DNA from: Desertivirga brevis
GTDB taxonomy: Bacteria; Bacteroidota; Bacteroidia; Sphingobacteriales; Sphingobacteriaceae
Direction: 5' to 3'
NCBI RefSeq assembly: GCF_017355835.1
Contig: NZ_JAFEWF010000013.1
Span: 62,001-126,000 of the forward strand
DNA length: 64,000 nucleotides
Notes under the pieces: generated by a model
Told to the model about the DNA's origin: nothing
Seen by the model: the letters and a program-made list of their open reading frames with translations, nothing else
The model's database searches: none
Translations under genes and position numbers: made by a program
Part shown: positions 55,269 through 64,000 of the stretch, piece by piece
Layout of the letters: the number at the start of each line of letters is the position of its first letter
Numbering within the stretch: the stretch's first letter is position 1

Positions 55269-58200
55269 CTAAACTTCTTTTAGTTCCTTTAAGTATCCGT
55301 AATACAAATAGGCATTAATATTCGTATATCCCATTTCGGATAACAACTCTTTATAGGCCTCTACCTGTTTATAGTGCTGGGGCTTTGGCTCTTCAGTAAA
55401 CTTGAAATCGATAAGAACTACCTCATTTGCTCCCACTAAAACTTTATCTGGCCTATAACTCGCACCCTTTCCACTTATAATTGTCTGCTCATTAAGACTT
55501 TGATAGGGCTTTTCAAGTAAGGCTTTCAGATCCGGTTGGAGTAGTACGCTCTCCGCCAAAGTTCTGATCTCCGGTTCGTCAGCTTTCCGAAAAATCCCTT
55601 CCTTCTGCATATCTCTTATGATTACAGGAAGGTCCTCTACTACTGTTACCCTCGATAAAATTTCGTGAAGGATCAGACCTCTTCTCCGCGCTGTATTGCC
55701 GCTTAAAAGATCAAGTTGTTCAAAAACCTTGTCGTTTGATAAAGCCTCCTCTAATCTGTCGGAGGTTGGATAAGATGAAAAATGCCAATCGGTACGATTA
55801 ATTGCCGTATGTCTGTCTCCCGACTTTTTAACCTGTGATTCAACAGGTCCTTCAATTAATAAATTCTGCTCATCAAATTCTCCACCCAGTTCTGATGAAT
55901 GTAGTTTTAGGGGATGAAAAATAAGGTCACCAATTAAACTAAACTGGTCGTCCTTACCGGAAACTTGCCCCGGAGCAGTGATATAAAGATGCTTACGTGT
56001 ACGGGTAGTAGCAACATAAAGCATATTTATAGCATCCATGTAATTGAAAAGCAGTTCCTCAAAGTAGGCCTTACTAAAGGCAGATTGTCCTAAACTCTTC
56101 TTATAATGAACAGGGACGCTGCTTAACATAGAATAGGGTGTATGACCAGCGTCTACCCAAAAAATACTGTTAGTCATCCCATCCAGGTTCCAACAGCAGA
56201 AAGGTAGCATTACAACATCAAATGCCAAACCTTTAGACTTATGTATAGTCATCACTTGTACCGCATCGCTTTGCTCAGATGAAGGCAGAGCTTTACGTTC
56301 TCCTTCTTCTTCCCACCAGGTTAGAAAAGACGAGATGCCTTTTTCCCCTTGCTTTGCAAAGCTACTCACCATATCACGGAAGGCCAGAAGATAAGGTAAA
56401 TGAACCTGAGAGTGATTAAGACCGTAAGCTTCAATCAGCTTCTCGACAAGCTCAAAAAGTGGAAGTTGTTGCCAAGAAAGCCAATGATCACAAAGCATTG
56501 ACGGAAGGAAGCCCTTTAAATTCGGTAACTCCGTTTTATTGATCTTTAACCAAACTTCCGTTGGTACAACCTTGCCAGCTTCAAGGTTATATAAATGAAC
56601 ACAGTTGGCTTTATATAAGGTGCTATCATCCTTTTTTGCAATCATAGCATAAAAAGTATTGATGATTAGCTTCACAGCCGAGTTATTGGCAACCAGTAGC
56701 GCTTCACCAGAGATCACAGGGATGTTTAGCGCCATCAAGTGTTCTACCACACTTCTGGCTTCCGTATTACTTCTAACAAGTACACATATTTCTCCAGCCT
56801 TATAGCGCGGTTGGTCACTTAACAACCAATCAGATAAAGTTTCCGAAAGCTTGGCCAATGCTGGCTCCTTGCTATCTGATGCCCGTGTCCTGTTATCTCT
56901 TACCTCTAAAAAATCTATTTGAATGGTACCTCCCTGTGGTGTTGAGGGAGCCTTCTGCTGATAACTTTGCTCATAGGCACTCTGGATAATCGAGTTATGT
57001 CCTTCTGCCACCCACCATGTTTCAAACAGCGCGGTTCCCCCATCTTCTATAACCTTATTGTTAATGTGAGATTGAAGAAGCTGTGGTGCGTGCTTGAACA
57101 TGAAATTATTAAAATCTATGATATTAGCGGCACTACGATAGTTTTCTTTCAAAATATCATCAACAACCCTTAGCTCTCCTATATGCCTCTTTGCATGACT
57201 ATGCAGAATCCTCCAATCGCCATTACGCCAACGATAAATGGATTGCTTAACGTCTCCAACAATTAAATGGTCTGTTAGCTTGCCATTTGCTTCTGCAATT
57301 GCATTTTTCAGCAAGGGGAGGAAATTAGTCCACTGAAATGAACTCGTGTCCTGAAATTCATCAAAAAGGAAATGCCTGAAGCGATTGCCTACCTTCTCCC
57401 AGATAAATGAAGGGTTATCAACTTGTTCTGCAGTAATTCCCTTCAATAAATTCTGGGCATCGCTAATCAACAATGATGAGTTCTCTTCACGATACTCTTT
57501 CATCAGGCCAGCCATTTCTTGCATCAGCCGTAAATAGTATAAGTTGGCATCCAGGGCTTTTGCCATCTGATATCTCGGCAATTCCTCATGGTAAAACTGA
57601 TAGAGCTTGCTCAGCAGAGGATTCAGGCTGGAGTAAAGAAGACTAATATTTCCATCCATTCCTCCTTTTTGCCATTCCTCAGGTTCGTTAAGCATCTTTT
57701 CAAGGCTGCTTATTTTAGCAAAATCTCCATCAGCTATCTTTGTAAGATTATTCAGAGGAGATCTTGATTTTCCCTTCAGCTGGTCTATCAATACTCCCGA
57801 TGTGCGAAATATTTGTACTGCTTCTTTTGCAAGGTCGGTCACGGCACTCTCAAAAAAATTAATAAGGGTTTTCGTTAACTCCTGCAGATCCTTAAATAAA
57901 ACATCAGGTTCTAAGTTTCGGATAGCATTTTCAAAAGGCTGGTAACGCTCCTTAAATATCTCATCTGCTAGGCCGAGTAAAGTTTCCCGATAGTTCCAAC
58001 TTTTATTATCTCTGATCCGTTCAAGTGCTAAATTTATGATCCATTGCAACAACTCTGGCTTTCGTTCCAGCTGTTCGTTCAACTTCACTGCCAATTCCCG
58101 CTTCACTTTATCCAGGTTCATTTCCAGGCGGTACCCAGCATCCAAACCTAATTCAAAAGAAAAACTTCGTATAACCTTTTGAACAAAACCATCAATGGTA

Positions 58201-58529
58201 TTTACAGAAAATCGACTGTAATCGTGAAGAATACGACGATATATGCCGTATGCTTTTAGCTTAAGCTCTTCAATCGCCAAATCGGGATGAGCCTTAAGAA
58301 TAATACTTCTGTAGGTTTCTACACCCGGATCACCTGTGGCAAGGCCTCTTAATGTATCAAGGATCCGACTCTTCATCTCTTCGGTCGCCTTATTGGTAAA
58401 AGTTACAGCAAGAATCTCTCTATACTTTGTTTCCGAAGAGAATAACAGTGTAAGGTAGTGAGCTGTAAGACTAAAAGTTTTTCCAGAACCGGCAGAAGCC
58501 TGAAGTATTTTTATAGGTTTAACTTGCAT
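55269..58529 (-). CDS. AddA-like UvrD-type helicase/nuclease
   Basis: 1086 residues. Walker A is QASAGSGKTFSLTAHY (10-25), Walker B/motif II is LFDEFQDTSSFQWTNFLPLL, motif IV-VI are GDVKQSIYRWRNGD, TIHKSKGLAFDVVMLPF and LYVATTRTRKHLYI. The C-terminal part contains HEILSRV and VVLIDFKFTEE, consistent with a RecB-type nuclease domain. This subunit and the AddB-like one downstream form the RecBCD-equivalent of Bacteroidota. First gene of the pair. Confidence 0.92.
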   Translation of the reverse strand: MQVKPIKILQASAGSGKTFSLTAHYLTLLFSSETKYREILAVTFTNKATEEMKSRILDTLRGLATGDPGVETYRSIILKAHPDLAIEELKLKAYGIYRRILHDYSRFSVNTIDGFVQKVIRSFSFELGLDAGYRLEMNLDKVKRELAVKLNEQLERKPELLQWIINLALERIRDNKSWNYRETLLGLADEIFKERYQPFENAIRNLEPDVLFKDLQELTKTLINFFESAVTDLAKEAVQIFRTSGVLIDQLKGKSRSPLNNLTKIADGDFAKISSLEKMLNEPEEWQKGGMDGNISLLYSSLNPLLSKLYQFYHEELPRYQMAKALDANLYYLRLMQEMAGLMKEYREENSSLLISDAQNLLKGITAEQVDNPSFIWEKVGNRFRHFLFDEFQDTSSFQWTNFLPLLKNAIAEANGKLTDHLIVGDVKQSIYRWRNGDWRILHSHAKRHIGELRVVDDILKENYRSAANIIDFNNFMFKHAPQLLQSHINNKVIEDGGTALFETWWVAEGHNSIIQSAYEQSYQQKAPSTPQGGTIQIDFLEVRDNRTRASDSKEPALAKLSETLSDWLLSDQPRYKAGEICVLVRSNTEARSVVEHLMALNIPVISGEALLVANNSAVKLIINTFYAMIAKKDDSTLYKANCVHLYNLEAGKVVPTEVWLKINKTELPNLKGFLPSMLCDHWLSWQQLPLFELVEKLIEAYGLNHSQVHLPYLLAFRDMVSSFAKQGEKGISSFLTWWEEEGERKALPSSEQSDAVQVMTIHKSKGLAFDVVMLPFCCWNLDGMTNSIFWVDAGHTPYSMLSSVPVHYKKSLGQSAFSKAYFEELLFNYMDAINMLYVATTRTRKHLYITAPGQVSGKDDQFSLIGDLIFHPLKLHSSELGGEFDEQNLLIEGPVESQVKKSGDRHTAINRTDWHFSSYPTSDRLEEALSNDKVFEQLDLLSGNTARRRGLILHEILSRVTVVEDLPVIIRDMQKEGIFRKADEPEIRTLAESVLLQPDLKALLEKPYQSLNEQTIISGKGASYRPDKVLVGANEVVLIDFKFTEEPKPQHYKQVEAYKELLSEMGYTNINAYLYYGYLKELKEV

Positions 58530-58654
58530 TTAACTATCAGCAATCTCGCCTTCTTAAATTGCGGATTAAAACAAATTTACTAATAAAAATAGCAAGACTC
58601 CCTTTTTTTCTCCACAAACGAAAAGTGCAAGACCTATAGGAGGAGGACCAAGTC

Positions 58655-59665
58655 CTACATGACAAGGCCAAGGCCGGGAGTATCTGACAGAATCCAACGG
58701 CCATTCTGGAAAGCGGGCGTATTAAAGGGATTATTCGATGTAAGAAAGGGCCCGTCAAGGTCTGCCCAATCACAGAGAGGAGCTAAAGCGGCCCCGGCCA
58801 GGGTAGGGATACTTGTCTCACTCATACAGCCGATTAAAATTTTCATATCCAGCTCTCGAGCGCGCCTAATCATCTTAAACGCCTCATGCATTCCGGCACT
58901 TTTCATCAATTTCACATTGATTCCATGGTAAGCACCCTTAATTCTCTCGAGATCCCCTAGGCGCTGAAAAGATTCATCCGCAAGAATAGGGAGCGGACTT
59001 CGCTCTGTTATCCAGGCATTTTCTTCAAGTTTGCCTTTCTCCATTGGCTGCTCAACAACCCTCACCCCCTGTTCTTTCAACCAGTGCAACATGTCTAGTG
59101 CTTTAAACTTATCCTTCCAACCCTGATTTGCATCGGCAAAAAGAGGTTTGTTCGAGATGCTGCGAATTGTTCTCACTAATTCCTGATCATCATCTGATCC
59201 TAATTTCACTTTTAACACATGCGCCGCCTCTGCTTCCTCTACCTTTTTCACAACCATTTCCGGGGTATCTATACCAATGGTAATAGTCGTTACGGGCATA
59301 CGATCGGGATTAGAATTAAACATTGAATAACAGGGGATACATCGTATTTTCCCTTCAAGGTCATGAAGGGCGATGTCAATGGCAGCCTTTATAGCAGGGT
59401 TTCCGGGATTAAGAGCATCCAAATACTCTACTACTTCATCAAAATCAATAGGTATCTTAAATCTCCGAAGGTCGACTTTGTTCAGAAAGGCAGTCGCAGT
59501 TCCGGGACTTTCACCCATATAAGGGACCATTGAAGCTTCACCATACCCCACCTGGCCATCATGCTCTACTTTAAGAAGAATAAGAGGCGTAGATGATCTC
59601 GAATATCCGGAGATACCAAAGGGATACCTTAATTTCAGTTCAAAGGGCTCAAAGGAAAGTTTCAT
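58655..59665 (-). CDS. Dipeptide (L-Ala-D/L-Glu) epimerase, enolase superfamily
   Basis: 336 residues. Muconate lactonising subgroup: catalytic Lys pair in HVLKVKLG and NVKLMKSAGM, metal ligands in FADANQGW, EQP and ADESF. It epimerises dipeptides released from peptidoglycan, probably L-Ala-D-Glu to L-Ala-L-Glu, in the cytoplasm. It lies downstream of the AddAB operon's promoter end, that is, on the same strand but upstream of AddA, separated by 125 bases. Substrate is inferred from family; other dipeptides are possible. Confidence 0.9.
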   Translation of the reverse strand: MKLSFEPFELKLRYPFGISGYSRSSTPLILLKVEHDGQVGYGEASMVPYMGESPGTATAFLNKVDLRRFKIPIDFDEVVEYLDALNPGNPAIKAAIDIALHDLEGKIRCIPCYSMFNSNPDRMPVTTITIGIDTPEMVVKKVEEAEAAHVLKVKLGSDDDQELVRTIRSISNKPLFADANQGWKDKFKALDMLHWLKEQGVRVVEQPMEKGKLEENAWITERSPLPILADESFQRLGDLERIKGAYHGINVKLMKSAGMHEAFKMIRRARELDMKILIGCMSETSIPTLAGAALAPLCDWADLDGPFLTSNNPFNTPAFQNGRWILSDTPGLGLVM

Positions 59666-59756
59666 GAAAAAGAATTTGCGACCGATTTCTAAATATACTC
59701 ATATCATACAAGTGTTAATTGTTTTTGTTGCTGAAGCTAAATGAACCCTGGCTTTG

Positions 59757-59764
59757 TACCTTTG
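59757..59764 (+). promoter_or_regulatory. Bacteroidota -7 box almost on the start codon
   Basis: TACCTTTG, a full TAnnTTTG match, ends only five bases before the ATG at 59770. If used, the transcript would begin at or next to the start codon. Confidence 0.45.
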
Positions 59765-59769
59765 TTGTG

Positions 59770-60747
59770 ATGAGCAAAGCTATATTCCGCCCTTTTGATC
59801 GCTATACATTTGGTGAAGATATCTGTTTTTTAACTGGTGTTCCTGCAGTTCTCCAGCAAACTGTTTTCCCTCAATGGTTATTGAAACAGTTCGATCTCGA
59901 AGATAAGCCTTTCAAAATGATGGATGAGCGAATCGCTACCTATGGAGATATAAAAGTTCCGGTTTCCGCCGCAGCAATAAGCGCAATCCATGATCTGGAT
60001 GAGGAAATTGAAAAGGCATTCAACGAAGGGTTCGAAACCGTAAGATCTCTGCCTGAACTGAAATTATTTCAATGGATAACCAAACAAGTTTATGGAATTA
60101 TCCACTGGGAGGTTAGGGCAGGCATACGCCAACAAAGAGCTATTGGCGAAGACTTCAATTTTTCTCAGTCCATTGCTCATAAGTTTGGCAATCTCCATAT
60201 CATGCTTCAATCATTAACACGCGAAGTTGAATTCGAAGGAGTGCTGCCGTGGAGTATAAAAGTGTTTCCTGTAAATAACAGCCCGGAGACTTTTGGGTAC
60301 CGGGATGAGATGAACACCCTTGTATTCTCGCTTCGGATGAAAGATTTTGGAGTAATAGCCTGTTTACAGGATAATGGAGAAAGCTTAAATTATCACCGGG
60401 AAGTGCTTGAGAAAGTTGAAGGCAAAACTCTTCATCCCATACAATTGGAAGAGCTGAGTGCCCGGTTCTTTTATTCCGCTTACCTCTTCAATCGCTTACC
60501 CGAATATACCATCTTACCCACAGAAGAAGCTATCTACATTGAATCCATGCCGCTTCGTATAAGCAGTAGAGCAGTTTATGATAACTGGCAGGTAAAAACA
60601 TACGGACAGGTGTTGGAGGCCTTTTGGAAAACATGGGGCTTTTCCTTATTCGAGATCATCAAAAATCCGGAACAGCCCATGAGTTTTTTAGAGAACGAAA
60701 ATGGGGAGTTTATCAATGCAGAAGAGATTCAATTGCCGGTTCAGTAA
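59770..60747 (+). CDS. Conserved protein of unknown function
   Basis: 325 residues from ATG at 59770; the TTG-initiated longer form is unlikely because the TAnnTTTG box lies inside it. No signal peptide or transmembrane helix. The sequence is rich in aromatic and charged residues (HWEVRAGIRQQ, NYHREVLEKVEGK) and appears to be an alpha/beta protein. I do not recognise a family; it may be a Bacteroidota-specific conserved hypothetical. It is flanked by a dipeptide epimerase (divergent) and a rhomboid gene (convergent), which gives no functional hint. Confidence 0.8.
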   Translation: MSKAIFRPFDRYTFGEDICFLTGVPAVLQQTVFPQWLLKQFDLEDKPFKMMDERIATYGDIKVPVSAAAISAIHDLDEEIEKAFNEGFETVRSLPELKLFQWITKQVYGIIHWEVRAGIRQQRAIGEDFNFSQSIAHKFGNLHIMLQSLTREVEFEGVLPWSIKVFPVNNSPETFGYRDEMNTLVFSLRMKDFGVIACLQDNGESLNYHREVLEKVEGKTLHPIQLEELSARFFYSAYLFNRLPEYTILPTEEAIYIESMPLRISSRAVYDNWQVKTYGQVLEAFWKTWGFSLFEIIKNPEQPMSFLENENGEFINAEEIQLPVQ

Positions 60748-60784
60748 AGCATAATGTTTTACTGCTATAGCTGTTAACAGAAAA

Positions 60785-61393
60785 TCAATTTAACAACTGG
60801 CTGAAAAAACTGCTTAATACACCAGGGTTAAAAATAATGGTAATGATAATACCGGCAAGGGCTCCAAAGAAGTGGGCGTCATGATTGATGTTGCCTGACT
60901 GCTTAGATGCGTAAGCACTGTAAATAAGATAAAGAATACCAAAAACTACCGAGTTAATTGGAATTGGAATGAACATTAGATAAAAGGAAGCCTCCGGAAA
61001 GAATAAGATATAACTAAACACAACCGCTGAGATTGCACCAGATGCTCCAAGACTATTATACCAAAAATGGTCTTTATGTTTTACTATCGTGCTCATATCA
61101 CTAAGGGCCAAACTAGCTATATAGAGAATAGCAAACTTCACCGACCCTATTTGCCTTTCGAGAGTAAAAGCAAACATATAATAGGAGAACATATTAAAAA
61201 ACAAATGGCCCCAATCTTTATGGATCAAGCCACTGGTAAAAATCGAATAAACTCGCTCTCCTCTACTAACACTATAAGGATGGAGCATAAATTTCCCATA
61301 CACCTGAGGATTAGAAAAAGCGTATAAGCTTGTTACAATGGTTAGCAGAAATATAATTCCCGCTACGGGTGTATCGTTAAATAATGACTCCAT
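60785..61393 (-). CDS. Rhomboid family intramembrane serine protease
   Basis: 202 residues with six hydrophobic helices. The catalytic Ser118 lies in NSLGASGAIS (GxSG) and His174 in HDAHFFGALAG, with HLFFN (63-67) as the conserved oxyanion helper. Rhomboids cleave membrane proteins within the bilayer; the substrate is unknown. It is convergent with the unknown gene at 59770 and has no obvious partner. Confidence 0.92.
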   Translation of the reverse strand: MESLFNDTPVAGIIFLLTIVTSLYAFSNPQVYGKFMLHPYSVSRGERVYSIFTSGLIHKDWGHLFFNMFSYYMFAFTLERQIGSVKFAILYIASLALSDMSTIVKHKDHFWYNSLGASGAISAVVFSYILFFPEASFYLMFIPIPINSVVFGILYLIYSAYASKQSGNINHDAHFFGALAGIIITIIFNPGVLSSFFSQLLN

Positions 61394-61451
61394 TTATTTT
61401 TCAGCGTTCAAGAACGAAACATATTCTTTTTGCTGATGTTTGATTTAAATA

Positions 61452-62144
61452 TTAGTATAAACCTTCAGGGCCGAAACAGAATCTAAGACCAACGGAAAAG
61501 ACACCGTACATGTCAGGAATATTACTGAAGGCTCCACCTTTAGATGCATCATTGTATCCATCCAAGCCTTCTCCCGTTGTTATATTAAACTGATAACCAG
61601 CATTAAAAATATAACGTGTATATCCCCATCTATCCAAAATATTGAAGTTCATACCCGCGCTAACAGGAACAACAACGCCTGTACTTTTATCCTTTCCAGG
61701 AAATTCGTAAGTATAGGTTGGCGGTTGAAAACGAACAACATCCTTCACGTTATTTTTTATCATACCTACTCCCAATCCCATATAGAGACCACGAATAGCA
61801 TAAAGAAAATTATTGCTTTCAAAGTCCACAACCTGCCCAAGCTGCACTTGTCCACCTAAGGTAAACGTAGAATAGCTATTTTTAAAATATCTTAGATGTG
61901 GGTCTTTTTCTCGATCGCCTCCAGCTAAGCTTCCGTTCTGATACTCAAAACCCAACGTAGTAAACGGAGTTAAGTGATAATTAAGATTTGCCGCCAGTGT
62001 TTGTGCAGGACGCTTTTTTTGAAGGTCTGCAAATGCCATATTTGAGCCAACATTAACGCCTGCGGATAGACGATAGTAGTTATATTGGCCGAAGCTTTTA
62101 ACAAAAAAGAAACACGTTATTAGAACAAGTAGGTACCTTCTCAA
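61452..62144 (-). CDS. Outer-membrane beta-barrel protein, unknown function
   Basis: 230 residues. TTG start at 62144 (no ATG is available in frame upstream), with a signal peptide RRYLLVLITCFFFVKSFG, then alternating amphipathic strands (YRLSAGVNVGSNMAF, TLGFEYQNGS, FGVF SVGLRFCF pattern) ending in an aromatic residue, typical of an 8-10-strand barrel. It is divergent from pepT across 74 bases. Function unknown. Confidence 0.8.
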   Translation of the reverse strand: MRRYLLVLITCFFFVKSFGQYNYYRLSAGVNVGSNMAFADLQKKRPAQTLAANLNYHLTPFTTLGFEYQNGSLAGGDREKDPHLRYFKNSYSTFTLGGQVQLGQVVDFESNNFLYAIRGLYMGLGVGMIKNNVKDVVRFQPPTYTYEFPGKDKSTGVVVPVSAGMNFNILDRWGYTRYIFNAGYQFNITTGEGLDGYNDASKGGAFSNIPDMYGVFSVGLRFCFGPEGLY

Positions 62145-62218
62145 AGCAATACATTTAAAAGTCGAGGTAAAATAAGCTAAAAAATATAAAATTTCAAATA
62201 CTTAAATATTAAATCACT

Positions 62219-63490
62219 ATGAAACAAAGCCGTTTAATAGAAAATTTAAAATCTTATCAATATATCAGCGTAAGCAAATTTCTTAATTATGTTACCATTG
62301 ATACACAATCTGATCCTCATTCCACTAGCTTTCCTTCTACCGAGAAACAGAAAAATTTAGGAAGAAAACTTGTAGAAGATCTGCTCTCCATTGGAATTGA
62401 AGACGCATACCTTGACGAATATGGATACGTTTATGCTACAATTCCTTCAAATTCCGAAAAGGCAGTACCCGTAATTTGCTTCTGCTCCCATATGGACACT
62501 TCCCCAGATGCAAGTGGAGAGAATGTCAAGCCTATCATCCATAAAAATTATGCAGGAGAAGATCTGCTGCTTCCGGATGACCCTACCCAGGTGATTCGTC
62601 TTAAAGATCATCCCAAGCTAAGGTCTCAAATAGGAAATGATATTATAACGGCAAGCGGTACTACTTTATTAGGTGCCGATAATAAAGCTGGACTGGCAGA
62701 AATAGTCGATGCTGCAAACTTCTTTATTACTCACCCCGAAGTAAAGCATGGCGAAATAAAAATTTTATTCACCCCTGATGAAGAAGTTGGACGAGGAGTG
62801 GAACACGTAGACCTTAAGAAGCTGAATGCTGATTTTGGATATACTGTAGACGGTGAGGCTAGGGGGACTATTGAGAATGAAACATTTTCAGCCAATTCTG
62901 CAATAATTCGTATCAAGGGAGTAAGCGCCCACCCTGGGTTCGCAAAGGGATCAATGGAAAGCGCTATCAAAATAGCCTCAGAAATTGTAGCAGCGTTGCC
63001 AAAGGATCGATATTCACCTGAATGTACATCCGGTAAAGAAGGATTTATACATCCCGTGTCTATCAGCGGAACCGTTGAAGAAGCCACTATTGAATTTATT
63101 CTGAGAGACTTTGCCGATGAAGAGTTAACAAGCCATGCAAGGTTACTGGAAGCAATTGCCAACGAAGTTATGGAAGGCTATCCAAATTCTTCCTTTACCC
63201 TCGAAGTTAAAGAGCAATACCGGAACATGAAAATTGTACTCGACCAATATCCCCAGGTTATTGAATATGCAAGAGAAGCTATTGAAAGAGCAGGAATGGA
63301 GCCTAAGCTTCAAAGCATTCGTGGAGGAACCGATGGCTCAAGACTTTCATTCATGGGCCTTCCATGTCCTAATATTTTCGCTGGGGAGCATGCATTTCAT
63401 AGCAAACACGAATGGATTTCGGTTCAAGATATGCAAAAAGCAGTTGATACAATCATACACCTGGCAGTGCTGTGGGAAGAGAAGAGCTAG
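62219..63490 (+). CDS. pepT: Peptidase T (tripeptide aminopeptidase)
   Basis: 423-residue M20 metallopeptidase that removes N-terminal residues from tripeptides. Zinc ligands His91 and Asp93 are in CSHMDTSPDASG; TTLLGADNKAG and DEEVGRGVEHV follow, then the dimerisation domain (HPGFAKGSMESAI) and C-terminal ligand in FHSKHEW. Length and order fit PepT. Divergent from the barrel protein. Confidence 0.95.
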   Translation: MKQSRLIENLKSYQYISVSKFLNYVTIDTQSDPHSTSFPSTEKQKNLGRKLVEDLLSIGIEDAYLDEYGYVYATIPSNSEKAVPVICFCSHMDTSPDASGENVKPIIHKNYAGEDLLLPDDPTQVIRLKDHPKLRSQIGNDIITASGTTLLGADNKAGLAEIVDAANFFITHPEVKHGEIKILFTPDEEVGRGVEHVDLKKLNADFGYTVDGEARGTIENETFSANSAIIRIKGVSAHPGFAKGSMESAIKIASEIVAALPKDRYSPECTSGKEGFIHPVSISGTVEEATIEFILRDFADEELTSHARLLEAIANEVMEGYPNSSFTLEVKEQYRNMKIVLDQYPQVIEYAREAIERAGMEPKLQSIRGGTDGSRLSFMGLPCPNIFAGEHAFHSKHEWISVQDMQKAVDTIIHLAVLWEEKS

Positions 63491-63572
63491 TTATAAAGTC
63501 GCATTTTATTTGTCGTTCGTCTTCAATTTCAGCTTATTGGGCTCTATTTAAAATTTGAGTTAAACCAGCTGT

Positions 63573-63580
63573 TATTTTTG
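63573..63580 (+). promoter_or_regulatory. Bacteroidota -7 box almost on the start codon
   Basis: TATTTTTG, a TAnnTTTG match, ends four bases before the ATG at 63585. It would give a leaderless or nearly leaderless transcript. Confidence 0.4.
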
Positions 63581-63584
63581 TAGG

Positions 63585-64000
63585 ATGGCTATTAAAAACC
63601 AGCAGTTCAACAAATATCTTACGCCTTTGGGGCATATCCTTTTCTGGATGCTGTTACTATTCCTGCCTCATATGGTAAGGATCTCCAGTACAGGCGTAAG
63701 ATTTTCAGATTCAGTACAGAACAGGCTAATCATAGGCAATCTCTTCCTGATTGCATTCTTTTACATCAATGTCTATATCTTCTATCCTTTAATATATAAA
63801 AGAAAAGGATTGATTCTTTATGTTGTTGTTCTAGCTGTTACAGTGTTCCTTTTTGTCAGGACATCTTTCATGATCGAGCGTACATATTTCCGGGTGAAAC
63901 CCACGGAGATAGAGAACCTCACAAATAAAAAACCTGCACCTCCAAACCAGGAAAAAGCCAGGAAGAGACGTCATAAGGAAGGATACTTCTATTTTCTACT
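63585..64000 (+). CDS. LytS-like sensor histidine kinase, N-terminal part
   Basis: The first 138 residues of a gene cut by the window end, starting ATG at 63585. It has hydrophobic segments (LGHILFWMLLLFLPHMV, IIGNLFLIAFFYINVYIFYPLIY, LILYVVVLAVTVFLFV), then a Lys/Arg-rich linker (NQEKARKRRHKEG). This is the layout of the membrane part of LytS/YehU-type (HisKA_7TM/His_kinase) sensors in Bacteroidota, which pair with a LytTR regulator. The kinase core is beyond the window, so the call rests on topology alone. Confidence 0.65.
   Translation, partial: MAIKNQQFNKYLTPLGHILFWMLLLFLPHMVRISSTGVRFSDSVQNRLIIGNLFLIAFFYINVYIFYPLIYKRKGLILYVVVLAVTVFLFVRTSFMIERTYFRVKPTEIENLTNKKPAPPNQEKARKRRHKEGYFYFL

Noticed and set aside
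1..64000. CRISPR arrays, tRNA/rRNA genes, insertion sequences, prophage or attachment sites
   Set aside because: None is visible: no spaced direct repeats, no cloverleaf-like sequence, no transposase or integrase frame.

Overview
The window comes from a member of the Bacteroidota, most likely Sphingobacteriaceae (Pedobacter-like). The support is a SusC/SusD pair with an ECF sigma factor and FecR, a one-subunit cytochrome b succinate dehydrogenase, an IPExxxVDY-family protein beside pyruvate kinase, acpP-fabF-rnc, B12-dependent ribonucleotide reductase, and several TAnnTTTG -7 boxes of the Bacteroidota type. About 49 genes are supported, the first and last cut by the window edges. I see no tRNA, rRNA, CRISPR, insertion sequence or prophage.

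Region 1 (1-16985) is a pectin/uronate catabolic locus. A GH28 polygalacturonase and a GH105 unsaturated-uronyl hydrolase are followed by uxaC, a KDG kinase, uxaB and uxaA on the plus strand. After an M61 peptidase come yhcH-like and a second KDG kinase (minus), divergent from KDPG aldolase and a hexuronate MFS transporter, then a GapN-like aldehyde dehydrogenase. Together these take pectin oligomers to galacturonate, KDG, KDPG, pyruvate and glyceraldehyde-3-phosphate.

Region 2 (17046-29872) is mostly housekeeping: a beta-CASP metallo-hydrolase, a BlaI/M56 regulatory pair with two tandem operator dyads, sdhCAB, a PdeM-like phosphoesterase, a DegP/HtrA protease, dapF, aspS and a small membrane protein.

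Region 3 (30015-40926) completes the pectin system: a LacI-type regulator, an SDR and, divergently, kduD and kduI for the unsaturated-uronate branch, then ECF sigma, FecR, an STN-containing SusC transducer and SusD for glycan uptake. The two branches meet at KDG, where two KDG kinases but one aldolase are encoded.

Region 4 (41124-64000) is core genome: nrdJ, pyk, IPExxxVDY, acpP, fabF, rnc, two small lipoproteins (one almost pure Gly-Thr repeat), a secreted protein, pdhB, an AddB/AddA-like nuclease-helicase pair, dipeptide epimerase, a conserved unknown protein, a rhomboid protease, an outer-membrane barrel protein, pepT and the start of a LytS-like sensor kinase.

I did not find a clear undescribed multi-gene system. 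The best leads are the tandem BlaI operators with an M56 protein carrying a SusC-plug-like tail, the GapN-like enzyme lacking the usual general-base glutamate, the Gly-Thr repeat lipoprotein, and two genes whose promoter boxes lie almost on the start codon.
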